64,000 nt of DNA, taken from Mucilaginibacter sp. KACC 22773. Its GTDB lineage: Bacteria > Bacteroidota > Bacteroidia > Sphingobacteriales > Sphingobacteriaceae. Every line of letters begins with the position of its first letter. The stretch's first letter is position 1. The stretch is taken from positions 1,364,001 through 1,428,000 of the forward strand of contig NZ_CP117883.1 of assembly GCF_028736215.1 (NCBI RefSeq), read 5' to 3'. This document shows positions 1 through 7,974 of this stretch, one piece after another. Under the pieces are notes generated by a model. That model was not told the DNA's origin. It saw nothing but the letters and a program-made list of their open reading frames with translations, and ran no database searches. Made by a program: the position numbers and the translations under genes.

Positions 1-60
1 CAAATCGACCCTGGTATTTTTAAGAGAGGAATTTTAATGTCAGATTTATCTATGAACTAA
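1..60 (+). CDS. Possible 3' end of a gene cut by the window edge
   Basis: Frame 1 is open from the first base to a TAA at 58-60, giving 19 residues; the other two forward frames stop earlier. This could be the C-terminus of an upstream gene lying 10 bases before the next start. The stretch is too short to identify, and an open frame of this length occurs readily by chance. Confidence 0.25.
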   Translation, partial: QIDPGIFKRGILMSDLSMN

Positions 61-70
61 CTATAAAAAA

Positions 71-640
71 ATGAGAAAAATCAGAATTTTTGAACACATC
101 TCGCTGGATGGCGTGATAGAACATGACGGAGACTACACCTATGGCGCTTGGACAACACCCTATCGCAGCCCTGCCGGCGCGGCAACCCTCCTGGAGGCAT
201 ACGGGCCGAAATTTGACCTGCTGCTTGCCCGCCACACCTACGATATATTTAGTAATTTTTGGCCTAATGCCGGAAATTTCCCTATGGCAAATGCTATCAA
301 CGCTGCAACCAAATACATTGTAACCCACAGGCCCGACAGCCTGGAATGGGGCCCTATAGAGAATTTGGGCGAGGACGTTATAAAGGCGATTCGTGATCTC
401 AAGTCAACAGAAGGGCCCGATCTGATCGTAGTGGGGAGTTCGACGCTAACCTCCGTGTTGCTTGACCAGGGACTGGCTGACGAGGTTGTACTCATTACCT
501 ACCCGGTTTTGCTTGGCCGGGGCAAACGCTTATTGTCGGATAGTATTGACGCCCGGGAGCTTGCTTTTGTTGACTCGAAAACTACGCCCACGGGCTTGCT
601 CATCAACACTTACCGGCATGTTGGTCCGCTAAAATCTTAA
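71..640 (+). CDS. Dihydrofolate reductase / RibD C-terminal family protein
   Basis: This 189-residue protein matches the DHFR-like fold shared with the reductase domain of RibD, small cytosolic NAD(P)H-dependent oxidoreductases. Visible family features are the N-terminal strand with the SLDGVI motif (residues 12-17), a central strand VVGSSTL that binds the nucleotide, and the C-terminal block GLADEVVLITYPVLLGRGKRLL-like pattern (GLxDE, Pv-LGxG). The length is normal for the family. The substrate is unknown; most such proteins in Bacteroidota are not true folate enzymes, and no folate or riboflavin genes lie nearby. The ATG at 71 is preceded by an A-rich tract, as usual in this phylum. Confidence 0.85.
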   Translation: MRKIRIFEHISLDGVIEHDGDYTYGAWTTPYRSPAGAATLLEAYGPKFDLLLARHTYDIFSNFWPNAGNFPMANAINAATKYIVTHRPDSLEWGPIENLGEDVIKAIRDLKSTEGPDLIVVGSSTLTSVLLDQGLADEVVLITYPVLLGRGKRLLSDSIDARELAFVDSKTTPTGLLINTYRHVGPLKS

Positions 641-836
641 TATTTCACCGGCTTAGTCGGCTGAGCTTTCTGTATTTTTATTAGTAGCTTGTTCAGTCTG
701 GCCGCTATATTACCAAATTCTTTAAGTAAAAGCCGTGATACAAATAATTCTGTAGCCACCTTGTTAACGCAAAGGTGGCTTTTCTGTTATTAAGCGTAAG
801 ATAATGTTTTGTATTTTGAGCCCCAAAATGATACCT

Positions 837-1130
837 ATGAAAACTTTAGCCGACTTTAAAGCATCATTAAACTTAGCACAACCAGCTACCGGGTTGCCTG
901 TGCAGTTAAAAAGCCTTTGGTATGATGGCAAAGGCGATTGGCCAAAGGCGCATGCCCAGGTTGATCATTTAAGCGATGAGGCATCGGCATTGGTACATGC
1001 TTACCTGCATCGTAAAGAAGGGGATATTTCGAATGCGGACTATTGGTATCGTAAAGCACGGCAAATGCGCCCCGACCTGTCTTTGGAAGAGGAATGGGAA
1101 CGGTTGGTATTACAATTTCTTAATAAATAA
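837..1130 (+). CDS. Small conserved hypothetical protein, TPR-like
   Basis: About 97 residues if started at the ATG at 837, which opens with MKTLADFK; in-frame ATGs at 804 and 828 would add 11 or 3 residues of poor quality. The protein is soluble and probably helical. The block around SALVHAYLHRKEGDISNADYWYRKA resembles a single tetratricopeptide-like hairpin, since paired helices with W, Y and A spacing are visible. I do not recognise a biochemical function, although proteins of this look are common in Bacteroidota. It stands alone between the reductase and the oxygenase, on the same strand. Confidence 0.7.
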   Translation: MKTLADFKASLNLAQPATGLPVQLKSLWYDGKGDWPKAHAQVDHLSDEASALVHAYLHRKEGDISNADYWYRKARQMRPDLSLEEEWERLVLQFLNK

Positions 1131-1189
1131 ATCAGGAGCCGCCAGAAGGGAACCGTTATAATCAGTAAGGTGTTGACGAGCTTTTGTAC

Positions 1190-1197
1190 TATATTTG
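1190..1197 (+). promoter_or_regulatory. Putative -7 box TATATTTG for the oxygenase gene
   Basis: An exact match to the Bacteroidota -7 consensus TAnnTTTG lies 65 bases before the ATG at 1262. No convincing -33 TTTG is found at 19-21 bases spacing (a TTG at 1173-1175 is too close), so the call rests on one element. Confidence 0.4.
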
Positions 1198-1261
1198 ACG
1201 GGCGGAATGCTGTCCCGCTACAAAAACCATAAACGATAAGCCGAGATTTAACAACTACGTG

Positions 1262-1810
1262 ATGCAACTCCGCGTTCTGACAAATGATATTTTCATAATT
1301 GAAGATTTTTGGAATCTCGAAGAATGTGACGACTTTATTTTTAAAAGTGAAGCCATTGGTTACGAACCTGCGACTATTGAAACAGAAGGCGGGCAAAAAG
1401 TTGTTACAAGTGTTCGTAATAATAACAGGGTTATTTATAAAGACTATGAGCTTGCCGATATATTATGGCTGCAACTAAAACCATTTGCGCCGAAACAGAT
1501 TGGTTATAGTAAAGCCGTCGGATTAAATGAACTTTTTAGATTTTACAAATATCAGCCAGGGCAGGAATTTAAACGTCACAGAGATCAAAGTTACATCAGG
1601 AGTGATGGTGAAGCCAGCTATTACACCTTTATGATTTATTTGAATGAAGATTATGAAGGAGGGGAAACAAATTTTGGTAACCTGGTTATTCAACCAAAAA
1701 AAGGTTTGGCACTCGTTTTCTTACACAGTTTAGAACACGAAGGCAGGCCGGTAACAAAAGGTACAAAGTATGTTTTACGTACAGACATCATGTTTCGCCT
1801 GGACGAATAG
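1262..1810 (+). CDS. 2-oxoglutarate/Fe(II)-dependent oxygenase (prolyl 4-hydroxylase-like)
   Basis: A 182-residue non-haem iron dioxygenase of the prolyl 4-hydroxylase-like class, using 2-oxoglutarate and O2. The iron ligands are visible: HRD (H106, D108), a distal histidine in the SLEHEGRPV block (about H159), and the 2-oxoglutarate-binding arginine about R173 in YVLRTDIMF. The segment YTFMIYLNEDYEGGETNF is the characteristic central strand and loop. A GTG at 1259 is also possible, but the ATG at 1262 is preferred. There is no signal peptide, so the protein is probably cytosolic. Its target, whether a protein residue or a small molecule, cannot be told from the sequence. Confidence 0.88.
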   Translation: MQLRVLTNDIFIIEDFWNLEECDDFIFKSEAIGYEPATIETEGGQKVVTSVRNNNRVIYKDYELADILWLQLKPFAPKQIGYSKAVGLNELFRFYKYQPGQEFKRHRDQSYIRSDGEASYYTFMIYLNEDYEGGETNFGNLVIQPKKGLALVFLHSLEHEGRPVTKGTKYVLRTDIMFRLDE

Positions 1811-1999
1811 AACCTGACCTGTTAAGTCAGAAAAACAGCCTGGCCATGCAATTAATCAATGTCCCAAAGTTTTGTGGCATTGAAGGTTTAATATGCCTGG
1901 AGTGTTTTTCTAAACCTTAACCGTATTGATAAATTGTTAATAAATAAAGAAAATCGTTATTGAATTTTTAATAAAATATTCATTTTGTTATTAATGTCG

Positions 2000-2007
2000 T
2001 ACATTTG
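2000..2007 (+). promoter_or_regulatory. Putative -7 box TACATTTG for the HAD gene
   Basis: An exact TAnnTTTG match lies 49 bases before the ATG at 2057 in a very AT-rich leader. The only TTTG upstream (1984-1987) is 12 bases away, shorter than the usual 19-21, so the -33 element is unsupported. Confidence 0.4.
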
Positions 2008-2056
2008 GATGTGTAGAAGCCGGTCTTCTTACAACTTATAATTTAAAAAACATAAT

Positions 2057-2845
2057 ATGAAACAAGGACTTTTAATCGATATGGATGGTGTTATCTATAG
2101 CGGCGAGGAACTGATATACGGGGCGGATAAATTTATCAAATATTTAATTGACAGCGATATACCTTTTGCTTTTATGACCAACAACAGTCAGCGGACAAGC
2201 CTGGAAGTTGTGCGTAAATTGAAAGGTTTGGGAATTGAGGTTCAGGACAAGCATGTTTATACCAGTGCTATGGCTACCGGGAAGTTTTTGGGCGATCAGA
2301 GCCCTAACGGAACAGCCTACGTTTTGGGCGAAGGAGGTTTATTGAGCAGTTTGCATGAAAATGGCATTACACTGGTAAATACCGATCCGGAGTTTGTGGT
2401 TTTGGGCGAGGGCCGCAATTTTACGCTGGAGATGGTTCAGCGTGCGGTAGATATGATTTTGGCGGGAGCCAAATTTATTACCACCAACCGCGACCCCTCT
2501 CCCAAAAAACCAGGATGGAACAATTTAGGGATTGCGGCAACTACCGCCATGATTGAAGAGGCAACCGGCCGGAAAGCTTTTGTTACAGGCAAGCCAAGCC
2601 CGGTAATGATGCGCTCTGCACGTAAATTCCTGGGGTTGGAAACAGCCGAAACCACTGTAATAGGCGATACGATGGAAACCGATATACAGGGGGGCGTGCA
2701 AATGGGTTACAAAACAATCCTGGTTTTGTCGGGGATATCTACTAAAGACAGGCTTGCGCATTATGCATTTAAGCCGGATATGGTTGCAAGTTCAGTCGAC
2801 GAAATAAAATTCCCGTTAAAATGGTGGGATAAAGTTCCCGGTTAA
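2057..2845 (+). CDS. HAD-superfamily IIA phosphatase (NagD/PLP phosphatase-like)
   Basis: A 262-residue cytosolic HAD hydrolase of subfamily IIA, the group that includes the nucleotide phosphatase NagD and pyridoxal phosphatase. Motif I is DMDGVIYSG (nucleophile D8, acid D10); motif II is MTNNSQR; the motif III lysine is in the VTGKPSP block; motif IV is GDTMETDIQGG, whose aspartates coordinate Mg. The C2-type cap lies between motifs II and III, as expected for this subclass. Length is typical. The physiological substrate cannot be fixed by sequence. The gene stands alone and ends in a strong hairpin. Confidence 0.9.
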   Translation: MKQGLLIDMDGVIYSGEELIYGADKFIKYLIDSDIPFAFMTNNSQRTSLEVVRKLKGLGIEVQDKHVYTSAMATGKFLGDQSPNGTAYVLGEGGLLSSLHENGITLVNTDPEFVVLGEGRNFTLEMVQRAVDMILAGAKFITTNRDPSPKKPGWNNLGIAATTAMIEEATGRKAFVTGKPSPVMMRSARKFLGLETAETTVIGDTMETDIQGGVQMGYKTILVLSGISTKDRLAHYAFKPDMVASSVDEIKFPLKWWDKVPG

Positions 2846-2859
2846 ATATTGGTGCATGC

Positions 2860-2897
2860 CATCGGGGGCTTAATCATGAACCCCCGATGCCTGCTTT
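2860..2897 (+). terminator. Hairpin terminator after the HAD gene
   Basis: A perfect 9-bp stem CATCGGGGG (2860-2868) and CCCCCGATG (2881-2889) with a 12-base loop starts 15 bases past the stop codon and is followed by TTTT at 2894-2897. It sits between convergent genes. The T-tract is short and slightly displaced, so efficiency is uncertain. Confidence 0.65.
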
Positions 2898-3000
2898 TGG
2901 TAAGGAATAGCTGATGTTTATGCTGCCGAATTTGAAAAATTAGTGCCTGCCTTACCGCATTTTCCGGATAAATCTGGCGGTAAGCCCAGGGCTTTGTTTC

Positions 3001-3924
3001 TTAAATTGCCGCTAAATAATTTTCGATCACCTTGCTGATTTCCAATTTATTTTTGGCGGTATCCCATTTTTCTTTTGCCGACTGGTCGGCCAGATCAAAC
3101 AGCCTTTCATACAGGAGCTTTCCATCAGTTTTTCCTTTTAGTTTTACCTGTGCATGCTGCGCATAAACCTGGTCCCAAACCTGCCGGACTGATGTCCAAT
3201 AAGGTTTCCGGGTTTTCCACCAGCCTTTAGCATAATTAAATTTACTTTCATCCGCTTTGGTAAATTCTTCGTAGCCCTTTTCTCGTACCAGTAATTTATC
3301 TTCGGTGACCGAGCGGATAATTTTTTGGTTATCCTGCTCAAACATCCAGCCGTTGGCTGTCAGGTAAATCCGGTTTCCCCTCCTGAGTACGTTATAATCG
3401 TTGCGCTTGGTAAACTCCCGGCGGGGCAGGGGCGCATCACATTCGCTGTGCCACTCATGCCTGCTATCAGCATGTACCCATGTGCCTATACTTTCATAGC
3501 GTGGGCTGTCATCTACCTGGAATACTTTTTGCACCCAGCGGCCTTTTACTTCGGCTGGTTTTAAGTTCACTTTTTTCCAGGTATTATCCTTGTCGAACGT
3601 TACCAGGGTGCTTTCTTCATAAACCCAATCCTCCCGCCAATGCTTAATTACAGAAGTATCGCCGGTAACCAGGATATGCTGGATCACAATTTTTTTTGGC
3701 GATTCATCCTCAACCACAGCCCACTCATAACCGGATGAATGATATTTAGGATGGTTTTTGTAAGCGGTATCGGACGCAAAAGTTTCCGCATAGTCAAAGG
3801 TTACTTTATAAAAACCGCCGAGCGAACGGATGGCCGCGCGGTCCTGCTCCATTTTTGATTGCGCGTAAAGGCCGGCTGTAGCCAGTATCAGCAGGCCAAA
3901 TGTTAAACATATTTGTTTTTTCAT
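3001..3924 (-). CDS. DUF6607 family secreted protein
   Basis: A 307-residue protein with a clear signal peptide (MKKQ, hydrophobic core, AQS cleavage region near residue 22), so periplasmic or outer-membrane associated. The body resembles the DUF6607 family: a block with PKKIVIQHILVTGDTSVIKHWREDW, then TWVHADSRHEW and a repeated tryptophan pattern toward the C-terminus. The family's function is not established. It is third in a minus-strand cluster with a TonB receptor and an HmuY-type lipoprotein (47-base gap), so a role in haem or iron uptake is inferred from context only. An in-frame start at 3924 directly precedes the signal peptide. Confidence 0.75.
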   Translation of the reverse strand: MKKQICLTFGLLILATAGLYAQSKMEQDRAAIRSLGGFYKVTFDYAETFASDTAYKNHPKYHSSGYEWAVVEDESPKKIVIQHILVTGDTSVIKHWREDWVYEESTLVTFDKDNTWKKVNLKPAEVKGRWVQKVFQVDDSPRYESIGTWVHADSRHEWHSECDAPLPRREFTKRNDYNVLRRGNRIYLTANGWMFEQDNQKIIRSVTEDKLLVREKGYEEFTKADESKFNYAKGWWKTRKPYWTSVRQVWDQVYAQHAQVKLKGKTDGKLLYERLFDLADQSAKEKWDTAKNKLEISKVIENYLAAI

Positions 3925-3971
3925 GATGATTTGAAGTGTTTTATTTGTTTTTTAATCAGGTTATTCAATAC

Positions 3972-4580
3972 CTATTGTAAACTGGTTGTGCCATCGCCCT
4001 GGTAAGCAAAACGGAAGGTATAATAGCGCGATGCCGGCCTGGTGGCCAGGTTGGCAAATTCGGCAGTTGTTGTGTTTGGGTTACCCTTGTAATAACTTAT
4101 CATTTCAACCTTGGCATAGTTGCCCGCCGATGTTTTAATCACGATGATCTTCCCTGGCACAGTAAGGATGGCGTGCTGTGGCTCGGTGGTGGCCGTGTAG
4201 GTGTACCATCCCGATATGGCAGGTGCGCCCGCTGCATCTGTTTTATAACCGGCGGTTGGCGCGGTAGCCAAAGTTTCAAAGGTGCTGCTTACTATTTGGG
4301 CCTGGGTAGTTCCGGCGCCCGATGTGCCGCCGTTTATAAATATGCTTGTCCCCTTAAATTTAATATCCCATTTGGTTGTGGCTGTATCGGCGCCGGTAAT
4401 TTGCGCGCCGGTTGAAAGGCTGTAATAAACGGTGGCAGTTGAACCGTCAAGATCGGTAACTGTTTTTGTGGTGAGTTTACTTACTGCCGGAGTAACGTCA
4501 TCGCCGTTTTTACTGCACGATGATGTTAGTAAAATGATAGCGCTGCTTAATGCCAATAATAAAGTTGCAAATTTGTTCAT
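3972..4580 (-). CDS. HmuY-family haem-binding lipoprotein
   Basis: A 202-residue lipoprotein with signal peptide and lipobox LTSSC (Cys22). The region with WDIKFKGTSIFINGGTSG, followed by a C-terminal all-beta domain, is characteristic of HmuY proteins, which in Porphyromonas gingivalis capture haem at the cell surface and hand it to the TonB receptor HmuR. The haem-ligand histidines of the P. gingivalis protein are not obvious here (one His, in EPQHAIL), so ligand identity may differ, as in other HmuY homologues. It lies 36 bases downstream of the TonB receptor gene and is probably co-transcribed with it. Confidence 0.85.
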   Translation of the reverse strand: MNKFATLLLALSSAIILLTSSCSKNGDDVTPAVSKLTTKTVTDLDGSTATVYYSLSTGAQITGADTATTKWDIKFKGTSIFINGGTSGAGTTQAQIVSSTFETLATAPTAGYKTDAAGAPAISGWYTYTATTEPQHAILTVPGKIIVIKTSAGNYAKVEMISYYKGNPNTTTAEFANLATRPASRYYTFRFAYQGDGTTSLQ

Positions 4581-4616
4581 GTGTTTTATTGTTTGAATTG
4601 TTATTTGATTTGTGTG

Positions 4617-6716
4617 TTATTTTTTATTGAAATTGTAGGCTACCCCGGCGTAAATGAGCCTGCCCGGCAGGTTAAGGACAACCTGGGTGTCTTTATAGTT
4701 CAGCAGGTTTTGCGCGGTAAGCTGTACCCTGATGGCATCGCTCAGGAAAGGCTTTGATAGCGATGCGTTAATCAGTACGTATCCTTTTGTATATTCATCA
4801 TCGCGGTTTACAATGCCATTTCCATCGGTATCCTTATAGCCGTACCTGCCGCGATAGATGGCCCTTATGGAGGCGTTGATGCCTGTTTTATTTTCCTGGT
4901 AGTTTACACGGATATTGTACGTGTATTTTGACCGGCCGAGCAACCCGCCGTAGTCGCTTCTTTTAATAACTTTAGTAAGATTGGTTTCGGGATCTTTGGT
5001 AAAAACCTTACCCGCGACTATCTGGTCCAGCACTTCCTGGTCATATGCTTCCAGGTATTGAAAGCCGCCTGCCAACTGTAGCGACTTAAATACCTGGTAG
5101 CTCAGATCGGTTTCAGCACCCTGCGTGTAAACTTTATTGAGGTTGAAGTAAGAGAAAACAGATTGACCATTGGTTTTTATAGCTATGGCCGCTGTTTCGA
5201 TGAGGTTGGTGATGTTGTTGCGGAAAAGGTTGGCTGTCCAATAGAGTTTGCCTGTTGGTTTGTACCGGTAACCTAAATTAAAAGCGGTGGAACTTTCGGC
5301 ATTTAACCTTTTCAGCGTAGTGGGATCTATCAATATGGTTTCAATTTGCCCGGCCTGCTGTAAGCGCTCTATGCCTGCACTTGCTTCTTCGTAACCAAAA
5401 ACACTGTAGCCAACCTCGGCATTAGTAAAGTTTAAATAAAGCTGCCGAAAGTCGGGGGCCTTATAACCTTTACCAACCGACCCTAATACTGTAAATTTTG
5501 GACTAAGTGCATAGCTTGCCGCCAGTTTGGGGCTTAACTGCGATTTATAAACGCTGTGCACATCATACCTGCCACCGGCAATAATATCCAGTTTTTTTAC
5601 CGGCAGCCAGTCGGCCTGGAAGTAGCTGTAGCCGGATGTGAACGATTGTAGTTTGGTGTAGCGTGTAGCCTCAACCGTTTCATACTGACCACCTGCACCG
5701 CCGGTTAGTTTCAGGTTATCCTTTAAAGCATAATCATTTTGCAGTTCGGCACGGTTAAAGGCCTGGTTAAAATAGGTCTGGTCGTATACTGATTGGTCAT
5801 CCTCATACCTTACGTCCGATTTGGTTTTATAGGTTGAGCGGTAAAGCTGCAAGGTAGAAAGCAGTTTATCGGTGAAATGGTGCGTAATTACCGGGGCTAT
5901 ATTAAAATCTTTTTCGGTACCCGTTCCGGCTGCATACCGGTTTTCTACAAGATACCTGCTGTCCTGATCATTAGTATAATACCTTACCGAAAGTTTGATT
6001 GTTGTCCTACCGTCTATTCTGTAGGATGTTTTACCATTAAGCGTATAGCCTGCGAAGGGGGAAACAGTTGGCAGGCCTGATGAAGGCTGCAATGTATAAC
6101 CGCCGCTGCTGTAACGGTTGGCAAAGCCCGAAATGTAGAACCGGTCATTTTTATAGGCCGAATTTAAGCTAATATCTGCGGTATTATTGGTACCGTACCT
6201 GGCTGCCGCCCCGCCCGATATTCCCTTTACCGGATCGGCAGTAATGATATTTACAACCCCGGCCATCGCTTCGCTGCCGTACAGGGAAGATGTTGGGCCT
6301 TTTACAATCTCAATCCGGTCGATATTATTAATGGTGATCCTGGAAAGCTCCAGGATACCCGTATTGCGGCCAATTAAAGGTAGCCCGTCTATCAAAATCA
6401 TGGTATAGGCAGGGTCAAAGCCCTGAATCTGTATGCCTTGTCCGTGCGGGTCATCTAAAATGGTCATCCCGGTTTGCTCGGCCAAAATCTCGTTCAGCCG
6501 TACCAGGCCTTTTTTCTTTATTTCGTCGGCTGTGATGCGGGTAATTGGTATTGGCACCTGTTGCAGGCTTTTCTGGGTGCGGGTTCCGGTAACCACCACT
6601 TCTTTCAGCTGCTTAATATTTGTTGTATCCTTTTTTAAAGTATCCCGCTTTTGCGCATAGGCCATATGTAATGTAAATGACGTGGCAAAAGCGCAAAGGA
6701 TATATTTTATTTGCAT
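4617..6716 (-). CDS. TonB-dependent outer-membrane receptor, haem/iron type
   Basis: A 699-residue receptor. Order: signal peptide (residues 1-21, ending AYAQ), short TonB-box region with EVVVTGTRT, plug domain (about 50-160, with RIEIVKGPTSSLYGSEAMAGVVNII), then a 22-strand beta-barrel ending in NFNKK. There is no carboxypeptidase-like N-terminal extension, unlike the SusC receptor later in the window, so it belongs to the siderophore/haem/cobalamin class. With the HmuY lipoprotein directly downstream and a PchR-type regulator divergent upstream, it is best read as an HmuR-like haem receptor. Substrate specificity is inferred from the neighbours. Confidence 0.9.
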   Translation of the reverse strand: MQIKYILCAFATSFTLHMAYAQKRDTLKKDTTNIKQLKEVVVTGTRTQKSLQQVPIPITRITADEIKKKGLVRLNEILAEQTGMTILDDPHGQGIQIQGFDPAYTMILIDGLPLIGRNTGILELSRITINNIDRIEIVKGPTSSLYGSEAMAGVVNIITADPVKGISGGAAARYGTNNTADISLNSAYKNDRFYISGFANRYSSGGYTLQPSSGLPTVSPFAGYTLNGKTSYRIDGRTTIKLSVRYYTNDQDSRYLVENRYAAGTGTEKDFNIAPVITHHFTDKLLSTLQLYRSTYKTKSDVRYEDDQSVYDQTYFNQAFNRAELQNDYALKDNLKLTGGAGGQYETVEATRYTKLQSFTSGYSYFQADWLPVKKLDIIAGGRYDVHSVYKSQLSPKLAASYALSPKFTVLGSVGKGYKAPDFRQLYLNFTNAEVGYSVFGYEEASAGIERLQQAGQIETILIDPTTLKRLNAESSTAFNLGYRYKPTGKLYWTANLFRNNITNLIETAAIAIKTNGQSVFSYFNLNKVYTQGAETDLSYQVFKSLQLAGGFQYLEAYDQEVLDQIVAGKVFTKDPETNLTKVIKRSDYGGLLGRSKYTYNIRVNYQENKTGINASIRAIYRGRYGYKDTDGNGIVNRDDEYTKGYVLINASLSKPFLSDAIRVQLTAQNLLNYKDTQVVLNLPGRLIYAGVAYNFNKK

Positions 6717-6814
6717 TTATTTAGACTAATTAAAAATAATGATGCAAATTTGAGCGATTTACTAACAGTATGATAACGCCAGCGGGATTTTAATAAACGC
6801 GATACGGATTAATA
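6717..6814. promoter_or_regulatory. Divergent promoter region between TonB receptor and AraC regulator
   Basis: This 98-base intergenic region must hold promoters for both the haem-uptake operon (minus) and the AraC gene (plus). It contains the 8-bp palindrome CAAATTTG at 6745-6752, which read on the minus strand is a one-mismatch -7 box in front of the receptor gene. No Fur box that I would trust is visible. The adjacent regulator probably binds here. Confidence 0.45.
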
Positions 6815-7765
6815 ATGATCAGAATTACTTCTGCTTTATTGGATGATGATGTTTACCATTTTGATGATGTTTTAAGGGATAAAGCCGCGTTTAATCAAAC
6901 CGGGAACTGGGGCCGTGTAAGCATCATCACGGTAAAACTGCCTGATATCTGTTTCTTTGTAATCGATTTCGAAGGTGATAAAATATCCCCGGTCACGGTG
7001 GAGATTGATACCTTATGCCTGATGATGAGCTTTACCTTATCAGGGCCAACACAACCAGGTTTAGCGGGCTTCCCATTTAGTGAAGGAGAACACAATAGCC
7101 TTTTTTCGCCCGGCCAGTTAAAATTTAAGACCCGCCTTCAGGGCCATTTATTGCTGTTTGTGGTCTGTTTCCTTGGAGATAGTTTGAAAAAAAGTTTACC
7201 GGGTGCATTGAGCCCCGAACAGCTGGAGTTGCTGCAGGTAAACAGGCCAACCACGCTGCAAATGAGCCAGGCTATTCAGGGTATAATGGCTAATATTGAA
7301 AAAAAGGGGAACCATCACATTTATTTTGAAGCGAAGGCATTGGAGTTACTTTTCCTTGAATTGGAACAGGTAGCTGCCTTAGCGGAACAACCGGCCAATT
7401 CATTTTTGAAAATGCACGACCTGGAGCGCATTAACCAGGCCAAAACCATAGTGGAGGAAAATTTGTTAAACCCCTGTTCGCTTATTGAACTGGCGCACAA
7501 GGTAGGCTTTAACGATTTTAAACTAAAAAAAGGTTTTAGAGAAGTTTTTGGGACAACGGTTTTTGGCTATTTATATGATTTACGGATGGACAAAGCGAAA
7601 TTGCTTTTAAAAGATGGAAAGCCGGTAAGGGAAGTGGCTTTTGAGGTGGGGTATAAAAATGCCCATCATTTTACAACGGCATTTAAAAAGAAGTTTGGTT
7701 ACCTGCCCAGCAAAATTAATAAGCTTTTGGGGCTGTTGGTTTTTATGCTTTCGCTTACTGATTAA
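6815..7765 (+). CDS. AraC-family regulator, PchR type
   Basis: A 316-residue regulator with an uncharacterised N-terminal sensor half and a C-terminal AraC double helix-turn-helix (about residues 210-305). First HTH: SLIELAHKVGFNDFKLKKGF; second: PVREVAFEVGYKNAHHFTTAF, followed by the family signature FGYLPSKI. Regulators of this type in Gram-negative bacteria (PchR of Pseudomonas) sense ferric siderophore and activate the adjacent TonB receptor gene. Here it is divergent from the receptor/HmuY operon with 98 bases between, fitting control of that operon. The ligand, haem or a ferric chelate, is inferred. Confidence 0.85.
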   Translation: MIRITSALLDDDVYHFDDVLRDKAAFNQTGNWGRVSIITVKLPDICFFVIDFEGDKISPVTVEIDTLCLMMSFTLSGPTQPGLAGFPFSEGEHNSLFSPGQLKFKTRLQGHLLLFVVCFLGDSLKKSLPGALSPEQLELLQVNRPTTLQMSQAIQGIMANIEKKGNHHIYFEAKALELLFLELEQVAALAEQPANSFLKMHDLERINQAKTIVEENLLNPCSLIELAHKVGFNDFKLKKGFREVFGTTVFGYLYDLRMDKAKLLLKDGKPVREVAFEVGYKNAHHFTTAFKKKFGYLPSKINKLLGLLVFMLSLTD

Positions 7766-7947
7766 TGTTACAGCCATTCCGGGTGTCAGGCAGCAAAAAC
7801 AAAAAGAACTCCGAATGCAAAAAATGCGATGATATTATCTAAACCGGCCACGTTGGCGGTAAAATATCGTCAGGTATTCAGAATTTGTTATTAGTTAACG
7901 GATTGGCAAATTATTTAAGAATAATCTAACTGATATTCACTTATCTT

Positions 7948-7955
7948 TATTTTTG
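7948..7955 (+). promoter_or_regulatory. Putative -7 box TATTTTTG for the PAS histidine kinase
   Basis: An exact TAnnTTTG match ends 19 bases before the kinase ATG at 7975, predicting a short leader of about 15 bases. There is no clear -33 TTTG at the expected spacing. Confidence 0.4.
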
Positions 7956-7974
7956 AGGAAAATGTTGTGACTTT

